Below are positions 20,837 through 33,597 of a DNA stretch of 64,000 nucleotides, one piece after another. Source of the stretch: Phylloscopus collybita (Eukaryota; Chordata; Aves; Passeriformes; Phylloscopidae). Position 1 is the stretch's first letter; each line of letters begins with the position of its first letter. Both the position numbers and the translations under genes were made by a program. The stretch is from NCBI GenBank assembly GCA_027886175.1, contig JAJNNQ010000023.1, positions 7,147,001 to 7,211,000 on the forward strand, read 5' to 3'. The notes beneath the pieces are model-generated. The model ran no database searches. It was not told the DNA's origin and worked only from the letters and a program-made list of their open reading frames with translations.

Positions 20837-23800
20837 ATCCCTTCTTTGCCATCACTGGTTTGTGAGTGGAGAGAGGACAGTGGGATGGAGGGAGAGGAAG
20901 GAGAGGTGGCCCAGGTGCTGTGGGGAGCAGCTGGGTTTGTTCAAACCTGAAGGGTCTGACCCTCCTTGGCAGGAGGGCCGAGGAGAGCAAAAGCCTTTTC
21001 ACCAAAGCTTTGGGAGGGCAGGAGCCCCTTCCTGGCTGTGCCAGGGATCCCTCTGGCCTGGCACAGCCAAACCCCTCTGCCTGCAGCCCCTGCAGCACTC
21101 AGAGACCCAGTTTGGCCATTTTTTGGCCCCATTTGGGCAAATCTTTGGTCCTTTTTGGGCCTGGCTGGGGCGGCAGGGAGGTGGCTGTTTGGGTGAGCTG
21201 CAGAGGTGGGCGGTGATTTATGCCCACGGCAGAGAGGTTCCCAAACATCCCGGCTTTATGGCACCCCCTCTGGCCTGCAGCCCGTTTCCTCCTCGTGTTA
21301 CATCTTGTCTGCTGCCTTCAGGAGAGCTCTGGGGGCAGGGATTGCCGTTCTCTCTTGTCCTGGGCTGCTTCCTGCCTTGCCCCTGCACTCAGAGCAGTAA
21401 AACACTCGGGGAGCACACAGAGTTTGGAGCAGGAGGCAGGAGCAGAGCAGGATTAGTCCCTGTGCATGGCCCAGAACTTCCTGGGACACCCCCAGCCTGG
21501 CTGGTGCTGCTGGGATCCAGCGAAGGATTCTCCGACTGGGACCTGGATGTGATGAGCTCCTTCTGAGGATAAGGTGTTAATTAACTCATCACTGATGGCC
21601 TCTGATTGCTGGGGAGGGCTGGATGGGGGTCACTGGAGATGGACAAGGGATGGCTGTGGTCACTGGAGCTGGGGAGGGCTGGAAGTGAACTGGCCAGGGC
21701 AGGGTTCCCTGGGGTGGAAGAGGCTTTGTGCCCCCATCACCTCCCTGGTGGTTCCATCTCCATCCCACACCCTCTGAGGGTGCCCAGCTCATGGATGTGG
21801 CTCCGTGGTGGGATCTGCTCCCAGGTAAGCCTGGCTGGGCCAAACCCCAGCCCAGCAAGCAGGGAGAGCTCTCTGTGCCTCTGCAGGGACACATCCCAGC
21901 AATGCCCACGCTCAGCAGCCAGCCCCAGCCAATTCTTTCTCCTCCCTGAGGCTCAGAGACAGTTTAGGTTGGGATGGGGCTTGCAGGGAACAAATGCTGC
22001 CTGGGGAGGGGGAAAAGGGGAAAAAATCAATCAGAAAACCCCTCAAAAAGCACAAAAGAGCCACCTAAACCCCCAGCCCTTGTTTTGTGGTCCCTGGCCA
22101 GATCCCCCATCCCTTCCCAGGGGAGCTGGCCCAGCCCCGCTGTTGCCATGCCGGGCACTTGGAGCTCTAATTGGGGTGGCCTCGATTCCCCAGGCCCTGT
22201 GGCTTGGCAGGGGCTGCAGATGTCCCTGAGGGGCTGGGACAGGCAGGGATGCATCCCTGGCAGAGCATTCCTGGCTCCTAGCTCACCAGTGCTGGAGGGG
22301 AGAGCCACAGGGGCCAGAGGAGCAGGAAAGGAAACAAGCTTCAGAAGGATGTTCCCTGCTTTTTTGGGAGGTTTATTATCGTTATCGAGGGGAAACGTGC
22401 TGGGCTGGTGAGGATTCCTAATGAGCTTTGCTCTAGGAAATCCCTTCTCTGGCACTGAACCCAGAAAAACCCTCGTCTGATAAAAATCTGTGTTTGTATC
22501 ACGTTCTGCATCGCCCCGGCGTCCCTGCTCCTTCCAGCACCGCTCCTAGGAAGGTTGTTTGTTTTCCAGCTCGAGTTTTTGAGAGCTGTCTGCCCTCCTT
22601 ATCCCCAACCTGCTCCTGTCCTCCCCTTCTCCACCAGGAAATTATTTCAGAGCCGAAATCGAGGTGATAGACTTGGAGATGAGGGGGGTTCTCTGTGCTG
22701 AGGGTTTCTGAATGGGCCACTTGAGGAGCTGTCCCAGTTTGGGGATGGTTGGGGAGGTGTGTGATCACTCCTGGGCAGGGAGCAATGTCCTGCAGGGAAG
22801 GTTGGTGACCTAAAGGTGAATCCTGCGCTGCTTTTGCTGTGAAAGCTGAGATTGGAGCCCTTTGATGCCTTTGGGGATTCCCTGGATGTCACCCTGGCAG
22901 CCCTGCAGGAGCCCAGAGCCAGGGGCTGGGCGTCCAGGGGCACTGTCTCACGCCTGCTCACCTTCCCCAGCATCAAGAGCTCCCTTCCCCCTCCACCCTG
23001 CCCTTTGAGAGAATTTCTGCAGAGATTGGGGAGGATTTCAGTGGTTGTGCCCCTTATTTTTATAACCCCAGTGATTTTGACATCCCCTCTTTCTTTTATA
23101 GCCCCACTGATTTTGACATCCCCACTCACTGTCAGACGCCCCCCGAGCTCAGGGAGATCTCTGAGGGGCTCTTTTGCACCCAAACTCCAGTCCTGGGCTC
23201 CAGCCCTGTGGATTTTTCAGTGAGCTCCCTGATCCCTGCAGTGCAGCTGGCACTGGGGCGCTCCCCAGCTAAACCTGGGGGTGACCCTGCTGCTTGTGGG
23301 GAGAGGAGGAGGAGGAGCTCAGAGCCCCCAGGAAAAGCCCTGCTCCCTCCCTGCTCCTTGGGAGAGCTTCAGCAATCCCTGCCTGGGCTTTTCAGTTTGC
23401 CTCTCCCCGGTTTTGGCTCGGAGCCTCCCGCAGCTCCTGTTTTTGAGGGCAAAGCTGTGTTTGCAGGTGAAACCCTACCCCGGGAGCCTGCCCTGCTCCC
23501 CTCCCTCCCCGGCCAGCCCAGGGCTGGCGCTCGGGGAGCGGATGTGGGAGTTTCCTCCTCCCGGCCTTCAGGTAACTCACCCACCTGCGGCCCGGAGTTA
23601 AACCCAAACCTGTTCTTTGCAGCAGCAAAAAGGAGAAAAAAAAAAAGAAAAAAAAAAAAATGTTGTGCGGAACTGGGCTGGGTTTGCAGGAGCCTCTTTC
23701 CAGCAAATCGTTCAGGGAAACCTCCCGCTGCCCCCTCCCGCCGCGCCCGGGGGCTGTGCTGGGATGGGAGGGCTGAGCAGGGGTTTAACCCTTCCAGCTT

Positions 23801-24100
23801 TGAGGCTTCAGGAACCCCGCACATCTGCACCCCACAGCTCTTGGGGTGCAAACCGGGAGAGGGGGATGTGCCAGCAGGGTGAAACTGTTCTCGGAGAGGG
23901 AATTTTTCCGCTTTGTTGTCGGGTTGAGCCTCCCAGCCCCACCGAAGGCAGCTTTTAGATGCAAATGCACTTTGCCTCCTGCTTTTTAATGTTTTACTTC
24001 CCATAATTGCCGAGACCGGTTGTAATTTTGGGACGTGGCTGGCTTGCCGAAAACATCTTCCCCTTGAAAGTGCTTCCCATCACCGGGGAGATTTGCGATT
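20837..24100. other. Gene-free DNA
   Basis: Unique GC-rich DNA. The segment around 22360-22510 (GGTTTATTATCGTTATCGAG, then CTAATGAGCTTTGCTCTAGG and CTGATAAAAATCTGTGTTTG) is AT-containing, repeat-free and may be conserved. An A-rich tract is at 23630-23660. No gene is supported. Confidence 0.5.
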
Positions 24101-24102
24101 TC

Positions 24103-24106
<4 letters not shown>

Positions 24107-24145
<39 letters not shown>
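24107..24145 (+). repeat. Poly-T tract
   Basis: A 39-base T run. No flanking target-site duplication was recognised. Confidence 0.9.
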
Positions 24146-24146
<1 letters not shown>

Positions 24147-24226
24147 GTGTCTCAGGTTGAGGGAAGCAAAGGAGCCGCCCTGGCTCACGTTAGTGCCGGA
24201 AAGTCCTGAGGCGCAGGGGTGAAAAA

Positions 24227-24238
24227 TAACACGTGTTA
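24227..24238. promoter_or_regulatory. Palindromic E-box TAACACGTGTTA
   Basis: A perfect 12-bp palindrome centred on CACGTG, suited to MITF/USF-type bHLH-zip dimers, in gene-free DNA. Function is unknown. Confidence 0.3.
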
Positions 24239-24239
24239 A

Positions 24240-26465
24240 CCTTTGAGGGCTGTGTTTGATTTTGTTGTGTTTTCAGCCCGACTTTGCTGGGAAACAATCA
24301 CCGTTTGGGGCCAGAACAACAGCAGCGGCTGCGTCAGCCCCTGGAGCGGCTCCAGGCTGCTCCTGCCCCTCCTGGGTGCCTGCAGGACGCGCCGCCGCCT
24401 CTCCACGGCTCCCCTCGTAGGGATGAGCTTTCCAAAACCCCAGCTCTTAACCCTGAGCCCGGATTGCAACACCACAGCTGCCCCAAAAGCCGGGGAGAGC
24501 GCGGTGCGAGCTGCCGAGATGTTATCGTGGCTGTTGCACAACGAGTTATTCCACCGGGGCTCTCCTGGGGCAGCGGGGCTGGGGACGCGCTGTCCACCCA
24601 TCCCTGCAGCTGGGACACGGAACACCAGCACCAGAGCCTCAGGTCTCTGTGGGCAGCGTCAGGAGAGTGACCCGGGGTGACAGAGCAGAGTGACCCGGGG
24701 TGTCAGAGGAGAGTGACCCGGGGGGTCAGAGGTGTCAGCCCCACCCCGTTCCAGCCAGGTGTGTGCAGGGATGGAGAGAGAGGAGCGGTTTCTGTTGAGG
24801 CTGGTGCTGAGCCCCTTTCAGCCCAGACCTCTGGGACAGTGAGGTGCCACACTCAGCCAGTGCTCCCCTTCTCTTGCTTTCCCCCTGAGAGCTCTGGCTG
24901 CAGAATCTCAGCTTCCATCCCCAGCTTGGCTGTGCCTCCGGGGGTTGCAGAGGGAAGCAGGAAAACGCTGCTCTTCGAGGGGCCGGCGCTGGCAGAACTC
25001 AGCGAGGCTCAGGGGCTTTGGCAGGACTGGTGTGGCCTGTCAGGAGATCTGCACAGGGACACTTTGGGTGTCCTCGGTACCGAGGAGCTCGGGACAGGAT
25101 GGGCACAGGGTGGCATCAGCCCCGGGGCTGCACAGGGAGCCCGCAGCCACCCTGGCCACGGAGTTGTCCCTTCCTAAGGGAGCTTTGAGGCTCCTGGCAG
25201 AGCGGCTGAGGCTCCTCCAGCCCCTTCCCCAGAAAACCAAGGGAGAGGTGATGGTGCCAGCCCCAAGGAGCTGCGGGAGGGGCACGAGGGACAGGCAGAG
25301 GGACACCAAGGGACACAGGCAGAGGGACACCAAGGGACACATTTGCCGTCACGCTGCTGCTCCGGGGCAGAGTGGGGAGGAGGATCCAGGTCTCCCCGGG
25401 GGTGTAGGTGCCTGAACTCTGGCTGTGGTACCGATTTCCTCCTCCCCACGGTTATTGGCTGCTCCATCTGCGTGCTGACCTTGCTCTTGTTTAACTTGGC
25501 TTTGGCCGGGGCTGCTGCCTGTTCCCAGGGATGGATTTTTTACCTTCGTGCCAGTTGCTTTGGGGGAAAGGACATAACTTCCCTGACTTGTTTGGGTTGT
25601 GGGTCTCCTCACACCCCGAGAAGAAATATCCCAGAGTGCTCTCACCTTGTAAAACGCACCCTGGCACAGACTTTCTGTCTGCTCTTTCCACAGCAGCCTT
25701 TTGCCAAGGCTCCCAAATGAGCGATTTTCCTTTTTGCTGGTGGTACTTCCAAGGAATCCAAATGTTGAGTGCTCTGGGATCCCTTTGGAGCTGCTGGTCC
25801 CTAAGGGATGATATTCCCGCAGCTGAGACAGCAGCCTGGAGCTGTGAGGGGTGGCAGGGGCCGGTTTTCCAGCAAGGAGAATGTCTGGAAGGCTGTGACC
25901 CCCGGGATGCTGGTGCTGGTGTGGGGATCCCGAGGGGATATGCTCCAGGGACATCCCAGCAGGTGTGAGCACCAGATCCCGGCTGGCTGAGCCTGGCCCT
26001 TTCATGCAAAGCTGTGCCAGGAGCACGGGGGTGAAGGGACAGCAGCGGCTGGATGTGCCGGGATGCCCTGGAGGGGCTGCAAGGGCACAGCTGCCATCCC
26101 GGCGGGGGTGACAGCGGGGTCGCTGGGGCAGGGACAGAGCCCCGAGGGGCGCTGCTCCCTGCTCCAGCCCCTCTGGAACCTGCGGGAGCGGGGGCACGGC
26201 GATCTCCGAGGAGGCTGGGCTGGCTGCAAACATAAAACATTTAAAAAATGAAAATGCCTTTTTGCTCTGGTGTCGCCTCGGCCAAACTCCCCGGTGTCCC
26301 CGGAGCAGAGACATCCCAAAGGAAGGACATTCCTGGAGTCCTCCCGGCCTCGGGGCAGGGGGAAGCGCACCTGTGAGTGCCCCGGGCTCTGCTCGGTCTG
26401 TCCCCGCGTGTCCCCAGGTGCCTCCCCGCCACCTCCACCCCTCGGCGAGCGTTTTAACTTGTTTC
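24240..26465. other. Gene-free DNA
   Basis: GC-rich unique DNA with short tandem duplications (GAGAGTGACCCGGGGTGTCA near 24664-24730; GGCAGAGGGACACCAAGGGA near 25294-25340). A 439-codon minus-strand open frame (25349-26668) shows no domain and runs into the conserved-looking element beyond, so I treat it as chance. Confidence 0.45.
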
Positions 26466-26467
26466 CT

Positions 26468-26740
26468 CCGCCGCGAGGAAACATGACTTTCCCCATTGAT
26501 GGAATTCAGCGGCGACAATGGCGAGTGACACAATTTCCCCCTGCGAGCATGCCATCGCCCCGCGGCCGGGCCGGGGAGCCCTTCGGGGACCATCTGCATG
26601 ACAATGCGGCGGGCTGCGCTACCATTAGCTGCCCTTTTGCTATTAGTACCTAATGAAAATGTAACCATATTTAACCCCCCACAGTCCGAGATTAGCGAGA
26701 AAGGGGCCTAAGTGGATTTAATTCTTTTGTATGGCCAGCA
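26468..26740. promoter_or_regulatory. Candidate conserved regulatory element with SOX-type sites
   Basis: A repeat-free block with several SOX-type cores: CCCATTGATGG (26493), GCGACAATGGCG (26512), GACACAATTT (26527) and TGCATGACAATGC (26595). It also has homeodomain-like CCATTAGC, ATTAGTACCTAATGAAAAT and GGATTTAATTC. The 15-mer TCTGCATGACAATGC at 26593-26607 recurs at 41722. It lies about 22.5 kb beyond the SOX9 3' end. Enhancer function is inferred. Confidence 0.5.
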
Positions 26741-27036
26741 TCAAACTCTCCATTTTGATTGCCCTGTCCCCTCTTCCCCTCTCCAGCGAGAGAGGGAGGC
26801 AGGAAAGCTGGGGAAGGCTAACTCTATCCTCTCAGCTGTCCCCGGCACAATGGGCAAAGTATCTTTTGTGGCATTAACGGCTTTGGCTGGGGGCTAGGGG
26901 GAGCCGGGAGGGAGAACAATGTGTGAGAAGCTGAGCCTGTGGGTTTCCCACACGGCCCAATATGTGTCCCCACACCCCCCTCTGGGACGGGCAGACCTGC
27001 AGCAGCCCAGCCCACAGCTGATCCCGGCTTGATTGG

Positions 27037-27037
<1 letters not shown>

Positions 27038-27077
<40 letters not shown>
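27038..27077 (+). repeat. Poly-T tract
   Basis: A 40-base T run followed by C/T-rich DNA to about 27122. Confidence 0.9.
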
Positions 27078-27544
27078 CCTCTCTCTCTATTTTTTTTTCT
27101 TTCCTCCTTCCTTCCCCCTCTCATTGTGCTCTTGAGAGATGAAAATCCTTTCCTGGCGTGAAAGGAGAGGCGTGCCTTAAATCCCCTCCCTCGGCCGGGC
27201 CGGGCATGTCATATGACGGCCAAATCCCCGGGATTAGTGTGTGTGTGTCTGCGGCGCGTCCCGCGGGGCTGCCGATCCCGATATCTATATTCCTGCCCTG
27301 CCCCCTCTCCCGAGGGATTTCTCCCGGGATATTTATTCATTGCACCTGCCGCCCGCCCGCCTCCCGCTGCCGCCCTGAAGGTGCAGCCCCGGGGCGAGGG
27401 CAGAGCGGTGGATTCCGCACTTTCCCTGCCCCATCTCCCCCGCCTGTGCCCAAATCCCGGGAGGGAGGAAAGCGCCGGCCCTTTGGCTCCGGAGGGGTCT
27501 CGGCAGGAGATTGGGGCTTCCTAAGGGAGCTGCGGGCTGGAGTC

Positions 27545-27722
27545 AGGGCTCAGGTGTGGGATCAGGACATAGGTGTGGGATGGGGGCACAGGTGTGGGGT
27601 TTGGGATCAGGTGTGGGATCGGAACACAGGTGTGTGGTTTGGGATCAGGGCACAGGTGTGGGGTTTGGGATGAGGGCACAACTGTGGGGTTTGGGATCGG
27701 GGCACAGCTGTGGGGTTTGGCA
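27545..27722 (+). repeat. Minisatellite (GGCACAGGTGTGGGGTTTGG)
   Basis: About seven copies of a unit with GGGGCACAGGTGTGGGGTTT and GGGATCAG spacers, 18-28 bp. Confidence 0.88.
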
Positions 27723-28734
27723 TGCTCCCCAGGTCCCCCAGGGGGTCAGAGCTCTGTCCCAGCCCCACCGTGTTTGTGACGACCGGTACTGCTGAGGGTT
27801 TGTGCTGGTGGGCAGTCACCCCAGAGAGGGTCACCTCCTCCTCCTCCTCCTCCTCCTGCCTGCCTGGGAAGGGCCGCGGACGGGAGCTCTCCATCGGCAC
27901 TGCTGGCAGCAAAGGCCTTTTGGGAGCTGGGAGCAGCAGCCACTAGCACTTCATTCCTGCCTCTGGGGGTTCAATGTCCCAAATTCACCAGCGGCCCAAT
28001 TTCCCCGAAGGGTTTCTGCCTCATGCCCCGTTGTTTTGTGCTGGGATTGCTGCTTCTCCCAAGAAAAGGGTGTTACAGCCCCCAGCAGCCAAACCAGCAT
28101 CTCCCTCCTGCTCGGAGCCTGAGAACCTGAGGCTCCAGGGAGGGAACTGAGAGGAGTTTAGGCCCTGGCATCTGGTTCTGGGTGCACAAACTCTTGCTTA
28201 GCAGGGAAAAAAAAACCCCTCTGTGAGGCCGGGACAGGGATGAGGGTGTGGGGGATGCTCGGGCTCAGTGTGGGGGATCCAGCATCCCCAAAAAGAAGGG
28301 GCAGCTGTGCCCCTGCCCAGGCCTGAGGGAGGTGACCCAGCCTTGCTGCGGGTGAGCTTTGCTCTCGGTGTGGATGGGTCTGAGGTGTGGAAAGCCCCTC
28401 GCTTCCAAAGGAAAATCCACCCCTGCAGCAGCACCCATCCCGGGGCTGCTCAGCTCAGGGCAGGGCTTTGGGGGCAGAAGGCTGCAGTGGCCACCACTGC
28501 CATGGCCAGTGGCCATGGAGAGCTCAGTGGGGTGTTGTTCTGGCCTGTGGGGAAGGCACCCCAGCTCCTCCAGGGAAGATGCAGTGCCTGGCATTCCCTG
28601 CTCCACCCCAGAGAGGGCACTGGGACAGGGCTGGTGCCTCCTGGGGTGAGAGGGGCCCCACTGAGGAGAGGCCCCATGGGGGTGAGCTCAAAAATGTCCC
28701 CAGCGAGGGGTGGGCAAGGATGGGGGGGCAGGCC

Positions 28735-29010
28735 GGGACAGCAGGAGCAGTGCCCTGAGGGATGTGGACAGGGATGGGGATGGGGAGCTGGGCTCTGGAG
28801 CAGCAGGAGCAGCAGGGGCGGTGCCCAGCGGGATGGGGAGGGGATGGAGATGAGAAGCTGGGCTCCGGAGCAGCAGGAGCCATGCCCAGCGGGATGGGGA
28901 TTGGGATGGAGAGCTGGGTTCTGGAGCAGCAGGAGCAGCAGGAGCAGTGCCCTGCGGGATGGGGAGGGGATGGGGATGGAGAGCCGGGCTCTGGAGCAGC
29001 AGGGGCCGTG
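28735..29010 (+). repeat. Minisatellite, about 55-60-bp unit
   Basis: Four to five units carry GGGATGGGGATGGAGAGCTG and GGGCTCTGGAGCAGCAGGAG with internal AGCAGG expansions. All open frames through it are repeat-driven. Confidence 0.88.
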
Positions 29011-29124
29011 CCACCGGCTGTGCTCTCCAGCGGGATGTGAAGCTGAAGTGCCGCAGGCTCGGGCGGGAGGAGAAGCGTGCGAGGGGGTGGGGAGGGCGGC
29101 GGAGGGGGGACGAAGGGGCTGCCG

Positions 29125-29320
29125 CTTGTGTGAATGTGCCCCCGCTCATTGTTCCGCGGCTTTATTCGGTGGCCTCGATGGGACGGATTTAGAAATCCTA
29201 ATCAGGGAGCAGTCTCTGCGCCTCCCGAGTGTGACACAACTTGAGCTGCTCCGGGGCGCCTTTGTTCCCTAATGACAGCTGACTTCATGCAGCAGTGGGA
29301 ACAGTTTGAGCATAACTCCG
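29125..29320. promoter_or_regulatory. Candidate regulatory element with paired SOX9-type sites
   Basis: GGAACAATGAG (minus strand, 29145-29155) and GGAACAAAGG (minus strand, 29259-29268) are two strong SOX consensus sites about 105 bp apart. GAACAGTTTGAGC follows at 29308. GGATTTAGAAATCCTAATCAG between them is partly palindromic. The block is CpG-containing but not a minisatellite, although one abuts it. Confidence 0.4.
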
Positions 29321-29584
29321 CACCGCCGGGCCGGCAGCTGCAGCCTTAACCCCTTCTTGCCCACCTGCAGCGTGCAGCGGGACGGGGGCAGCGGGGACCG
29401 GGCAGGAGGCAGAGCCCAAGCGCCGGGAGCCCGGGCAGGGATGCTCGGCTTCGCCTCTGGCGCCGTTCCTGAGGGCGTGGAGAGCACCAGGCTGGTGGGC
29501 ACAGCTCTGTCAGCTGGCAGCAAAGCCTCCCAGCTTGAAGGGAAGTGGCAGCAGCCGCTGTTCTGTGGCTGCTTTTAGACTCGT

Positions 29585-29660
29585 TAAGGCTGGGAAAAAA
29601 AAATCTCCAAATTCATCAAGTCCAACTTTTAACCGAGCCCCACCAGGAAAGGTGCTGCAG
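29585..29660 (-). mobile_element. CR1 LINE fragment (short)
   Basis: AATCTCCAAATTCATCAAGT, CCAACTTTTAACCGAGCCCC resembles the reverse complement of a CR1 3' end. It is short and diverged. Confidence 0.5.
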
Positions 29661-30434
29661 GTATCCCGTGGGAGGCAGCTCAGATTGTCCCAAGCTTTGG
29701 CGATTCTGGCGGAGGGAGAGGCCGAGTTTGGGGCAGGCTTTTGCTGTGCTCGGGGCGCCGCAGGACGCCCACAGCCCCGGGTGAACGCGGCGTGCTCGCC
29801 CGGCGGCTGCGGGCCACTGACATCACCCCACTGAAAGTAAAAGGGATTGAGTCATTCCAAGACGTTCCCGGAAGAGCCTCCCGGCCCTGCCAGCTCGGAG
29901 CTCTGCAGCCAGCGTCATTCTGGCTCTGTTGGCCCCCGTTCCTCGCCTAGCAAAGCCGGGCTTGTGCTCCGTGTCCGGCCCAGGGGCCGTGCCGTGCTGG
30001 GGCTCGCAGCAGTTAAACCTTCCCTTTCCCCTTTCTGTTTGTTGTCAAACCGCTGCTGGGTCCTGGGAAAATACCTCTGGGGAATTAAAGGGGGGCGAGG
30101 CAGAGCTGGCCGGGCCTGACGGGTGGCAGTGCTGGGTCCCAGCCCGGGGCTGGGGCAGCTCCCTCACCCCCGGCAGCAGATGGGGCCGTGCCGGCGTTCC
30201 CAGCACCTGTGTCCCCTCTGCCGGTCCGGATCGCGGCCGCCCATGCTTGGCCAGGGTCTCCCTGGCGACGGGGCCACGGGATGCCGTGCAGTCCATTTGT
30301 CACCAATTGTCACCGCTTTGTTCGGCCTTGTGTGCGCACTCGATTGTGTCACGGGGGAGGTGAGGAGGAGCAATCAGGCCTTGTCTAATGGGCTGCGGGC
30401 TCCTGCTGCGGGGAAAAAACGAGGCTGTGCCTGC

Positions 30435-30660
30435 CCAGGGAACGGGGAAAGGGAAAAAGGGAAAAAGGGAAAAAGGGAAAAAGGGAAAAAGGGAAATGGA
30501 AAGGGGGAAGGGGAAGGCAACAGGGAACAGGGAACAAGGAATAGGAACTGGTAAGGGAATGGAAACAGGAATGGGAATGGGAAAGGGAACGGGCAAGGAA
30601 CAGGTAAGGGAATAGAGAATGGGAATGGGAATGGGAAAGGGAAGGGAAAGGCTGGAGCTG
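30435..30660 (+). repeat. Purine-rich (GGGAAAAA)n / (GGGAAT)n array
   Basis: A nearly all-purine strand over 220 bp, built first of GGGAAAAA and then of GGGAAT/GGAACA words. Confidence 0.88.
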
Positions 30661-33597
30661 TACCTGCCAGATCATCCCAGGTGCTGCCACTGTGGGATGG
30701 ACCCTGGGTGGATCCTTGGGATGGATCCTGTGGCTGTGGGGGCCACACTGGGCAGGCCAAGGTCCTTGCCTGGGTTAGGCAGGAACTGAGGTCAGTTGGC
30801 TCTGTAGGGTGGCTGTACCCCAGGAAAAGGGGGAGTGAAAGGAGTGTCAGGACTCCCACTCCTTGGAGAGCCCAACATCCTCTCCCAGGGTGACATTCGC
30901 CCCCTGCCACCTTGGTCCCTGGCTGTGGCACAGAGTTTGCTGCCCCTCAGCCCAAGCAGGGCGAGTTTCCTGCAGGACAGGCACATCCAGGAGCATCCTG
31001 ACCCCAGGGAAGGCTGGGGCTGGATTAACACCTCCTGCCTGCCCAGCTCTGATCCCCCCCAAGCGCTGCTGAAAGGATTTGATGCACTGTGAATTTTGGT
31101 ACAGCTCCGTCAGCAGCTGTCAGCTTCTGGCTGGAGATCTGTCAGCTTTTGGAACCTCACACTAAACTCTCTCTCTCTGTATTAATATATTTATTTTTCC
31201 CCCCTCTGCCTCACCATCCCCAGTGCCGTGATTCATGTCTCTCTGCTTGGCTCCACCAACTCCTTTTTTCCCTTTGCTCTCCCAGCTCCAAGAGCCACCG
31301 GGGCTAAAGCAGAGCTCTGGCCAAGCCCAAGGCTCAGCACCCACACTCAGGTTTTGCTGTGAGGCCTCAGTCCAGCCCAGGCTGGCCAAGGCATTTACGG
31401 GAATGTGGGGAAGGAGGTGGGGAAAGCTGGAGCGCTCGGCCCCAAACCCGGCGGGCTGAGGCCCTTCCAGTTTGGCTCCCGGAGCTGAAACCCCACGGAG
31501 GCAGGAGGAATGAGGGTGTCCCTGGCAAGGCAGCAGGATCCACGGAGCTTTTCCAGCACGTGGGATTTGGCAGCTTCCTTGCTTTATTCCCTGCTAGCTG
31601 TCAATCCAGACCTCCCGCTCCTCTGGCTCTGCAGGACGGGGGAGCCTCAGGGTGGCTGTGCCGTGGCACCACCCTGGGGTTCGGGTTTGGGGGGTTCTGG
31701 CTCTTGTGCTTGCTGCCCACCCAGATTTTCCCATCTCTGAGCCTGGCAGGAAACTGAACGGGGGCTGGATCCAGCTGACATGGGGCCAGGGGAGCAGGTT
31801 CTGGCCTGGAAAATTGGTGTTGAGGGAGAAGATGAAGCAGGGGAGAGTGGGAGGGTGAGGGAAAGGGTTGGGGGAGCTTTGGGAGCTTTTCAGTGATGAC
31901 TCCAACCTCAGCAGCTTCAGCAGCACCAGGCAGGGTTTGGGGAGAGCCCCCTGGGGCAGCTCCTCATTCCCAGAGAATCCTGGTGGGATCCTAGGAAGGT
32001 CACAGACTTCCAGGAGCTTCTCCAGAAAAAGAAGAATTTTCTCTTTCACGTTGTAACTGCTCAACACAGCGGAGTGAACAAGGGAAGGGCTGGCAGCACG
32101 GAAGGAGGACCCCAAACAAAGCTGCATCTCCTCACTTTTGGATTTCTCTCCCCTAAAAGAAAACTGGTGTGAAATTGCTCCTTGGCCATGCTGGGAGCAG
32201 CATTGATTCCTCACAGGGAGCTGCTCCCTTCGCCCTCCTGGGTGTGATGGAAGCAGGAGCAGGTAACCCTGCCCTGGGGAGAATAACCCTGCCTGGGGCG
32301 GGTGTTATCTCCCTTTTGAGCGAAGTGTGGGCCAGCACAGAGCCAAAGCCAGGCTCCAGCAGCAGCACAGAGCCAGGCTCCAGCCCAGGCTCCAGCCCTG
32401 CTCCTATCGCAGCCATCGCTGGGTGGGCACGGCTCTGAGAGCAGAAAATCCAGCTGGAAGGTGTCACCTGCCAGAAAGAGCTCCAGGGTGCCTGAAAGGA
32501 AACCAGATCCCCCAGCTCAGCCTGTGTTTCTGTCAATCCCTCCTTCGGGGTGTCCTCTGCTTGCCCAGCATGGATGGAGCTTCTCCTTGCCACTGCCTGC
32601 TCCTCCAGTACTGCAAAGGGAATTTGGGATCTCTTCTTATTTTTGGGGGAAGTTTTGGATTGGAGGCACATCCGCTGTGTGTGTTTGGGCCACAGGGATG
32701 GTTCTGGGGCTGCTTGTGGGGTCTCAGTGTGGAAGGTGGTCATGAAAAGGGGACTGCAGCAGTGGGAGAAGAGAAAATAGAATTTTCACGGTGATTAAGT
32801 TCATAAAGGGAGGAAATAGGGTTTGTATGGACAGGGTGCTGCTGCTGAGCAGGGCCAGCCTAAGTTTCACCAGGCAGCTCCCTCTCCTCACCCCTGCTTT
32901 TCACCAGGTGCTTTCCCCGAGCCAAGCTACTCCCACTCCACTGCTGCTGGGCTGCTCGCTGCTTTTCAGGATCCTAAAAATCTCTGGATGGACCCAGTCC
33001 CGCTGCCTCCATTCCTTTGGGCTCCTGTCTGCATTTCAGGATTCCATAAAGCCCCGGGTGATCCCTGTCCCGCTGTCTCCATCTCTCTGAGTTCCTTGCA
33101 GCTTTTCAGGATCCCAATAAGCCCTGGATGATCCCAGTCCTGCTGCCTCCATCCCTCTGGACTCCCTGTTTTTGCCAGAGCCTCTCCAATCCCTCCCTGG
33201 GCGGATCCGTCCGTGCTGCCGGGGATGATGCAAATGGGTTTTGTCAAAATATTTTGGGAAGGAATAAAAATAGCTCGGGGAGCCAGATCTATTTCTGTTC
33301 CTGGGAAGGAGAGGGCTTGTCCGGGCTGTTTGCTCCAGGTGCTGCTGGAGCGGGGCTGGGAAGGGCTGGGGAGCGGGGGTGGGGGTGTGGAATCCACTGC
33401 TCTCCTGGTGCCTGGAGGGTGAGGTTGGTGTCTCCCGGCTTTCCCGGCTCCTCGGCTGCTCCTGTCCAGCCTCATTCCTCCATCCCAGCCTGGAAAACTC
33501 AGCCTGGCTCCCATTCAAACCTCCTCCTGGCAGGATAATGGGAACACATCCATCCCGCAGAAAGAGGGGAATTCCTGCATCCAGGATAGCACAGGGC

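Noticed and set aside
20265..21566. 433-codon open frame on the plus strand
   Set aside because: It passes through an AAAC low-complexity tract and shows no domain. Composition explains it.
25349..26668. 439-codon open frame on the minus strand
   Set aside because: It has no recognisable domain, runs through GC-rich DNA where stops are rare, and ends inside a conserved-looking non-coding block. Transcript evidence would be needed.
28268..29272. 334-codon plus-strand frame
   Set aside because: Most of it is the 55-60-bp minisatellite, and the rest has no recognisable domain.
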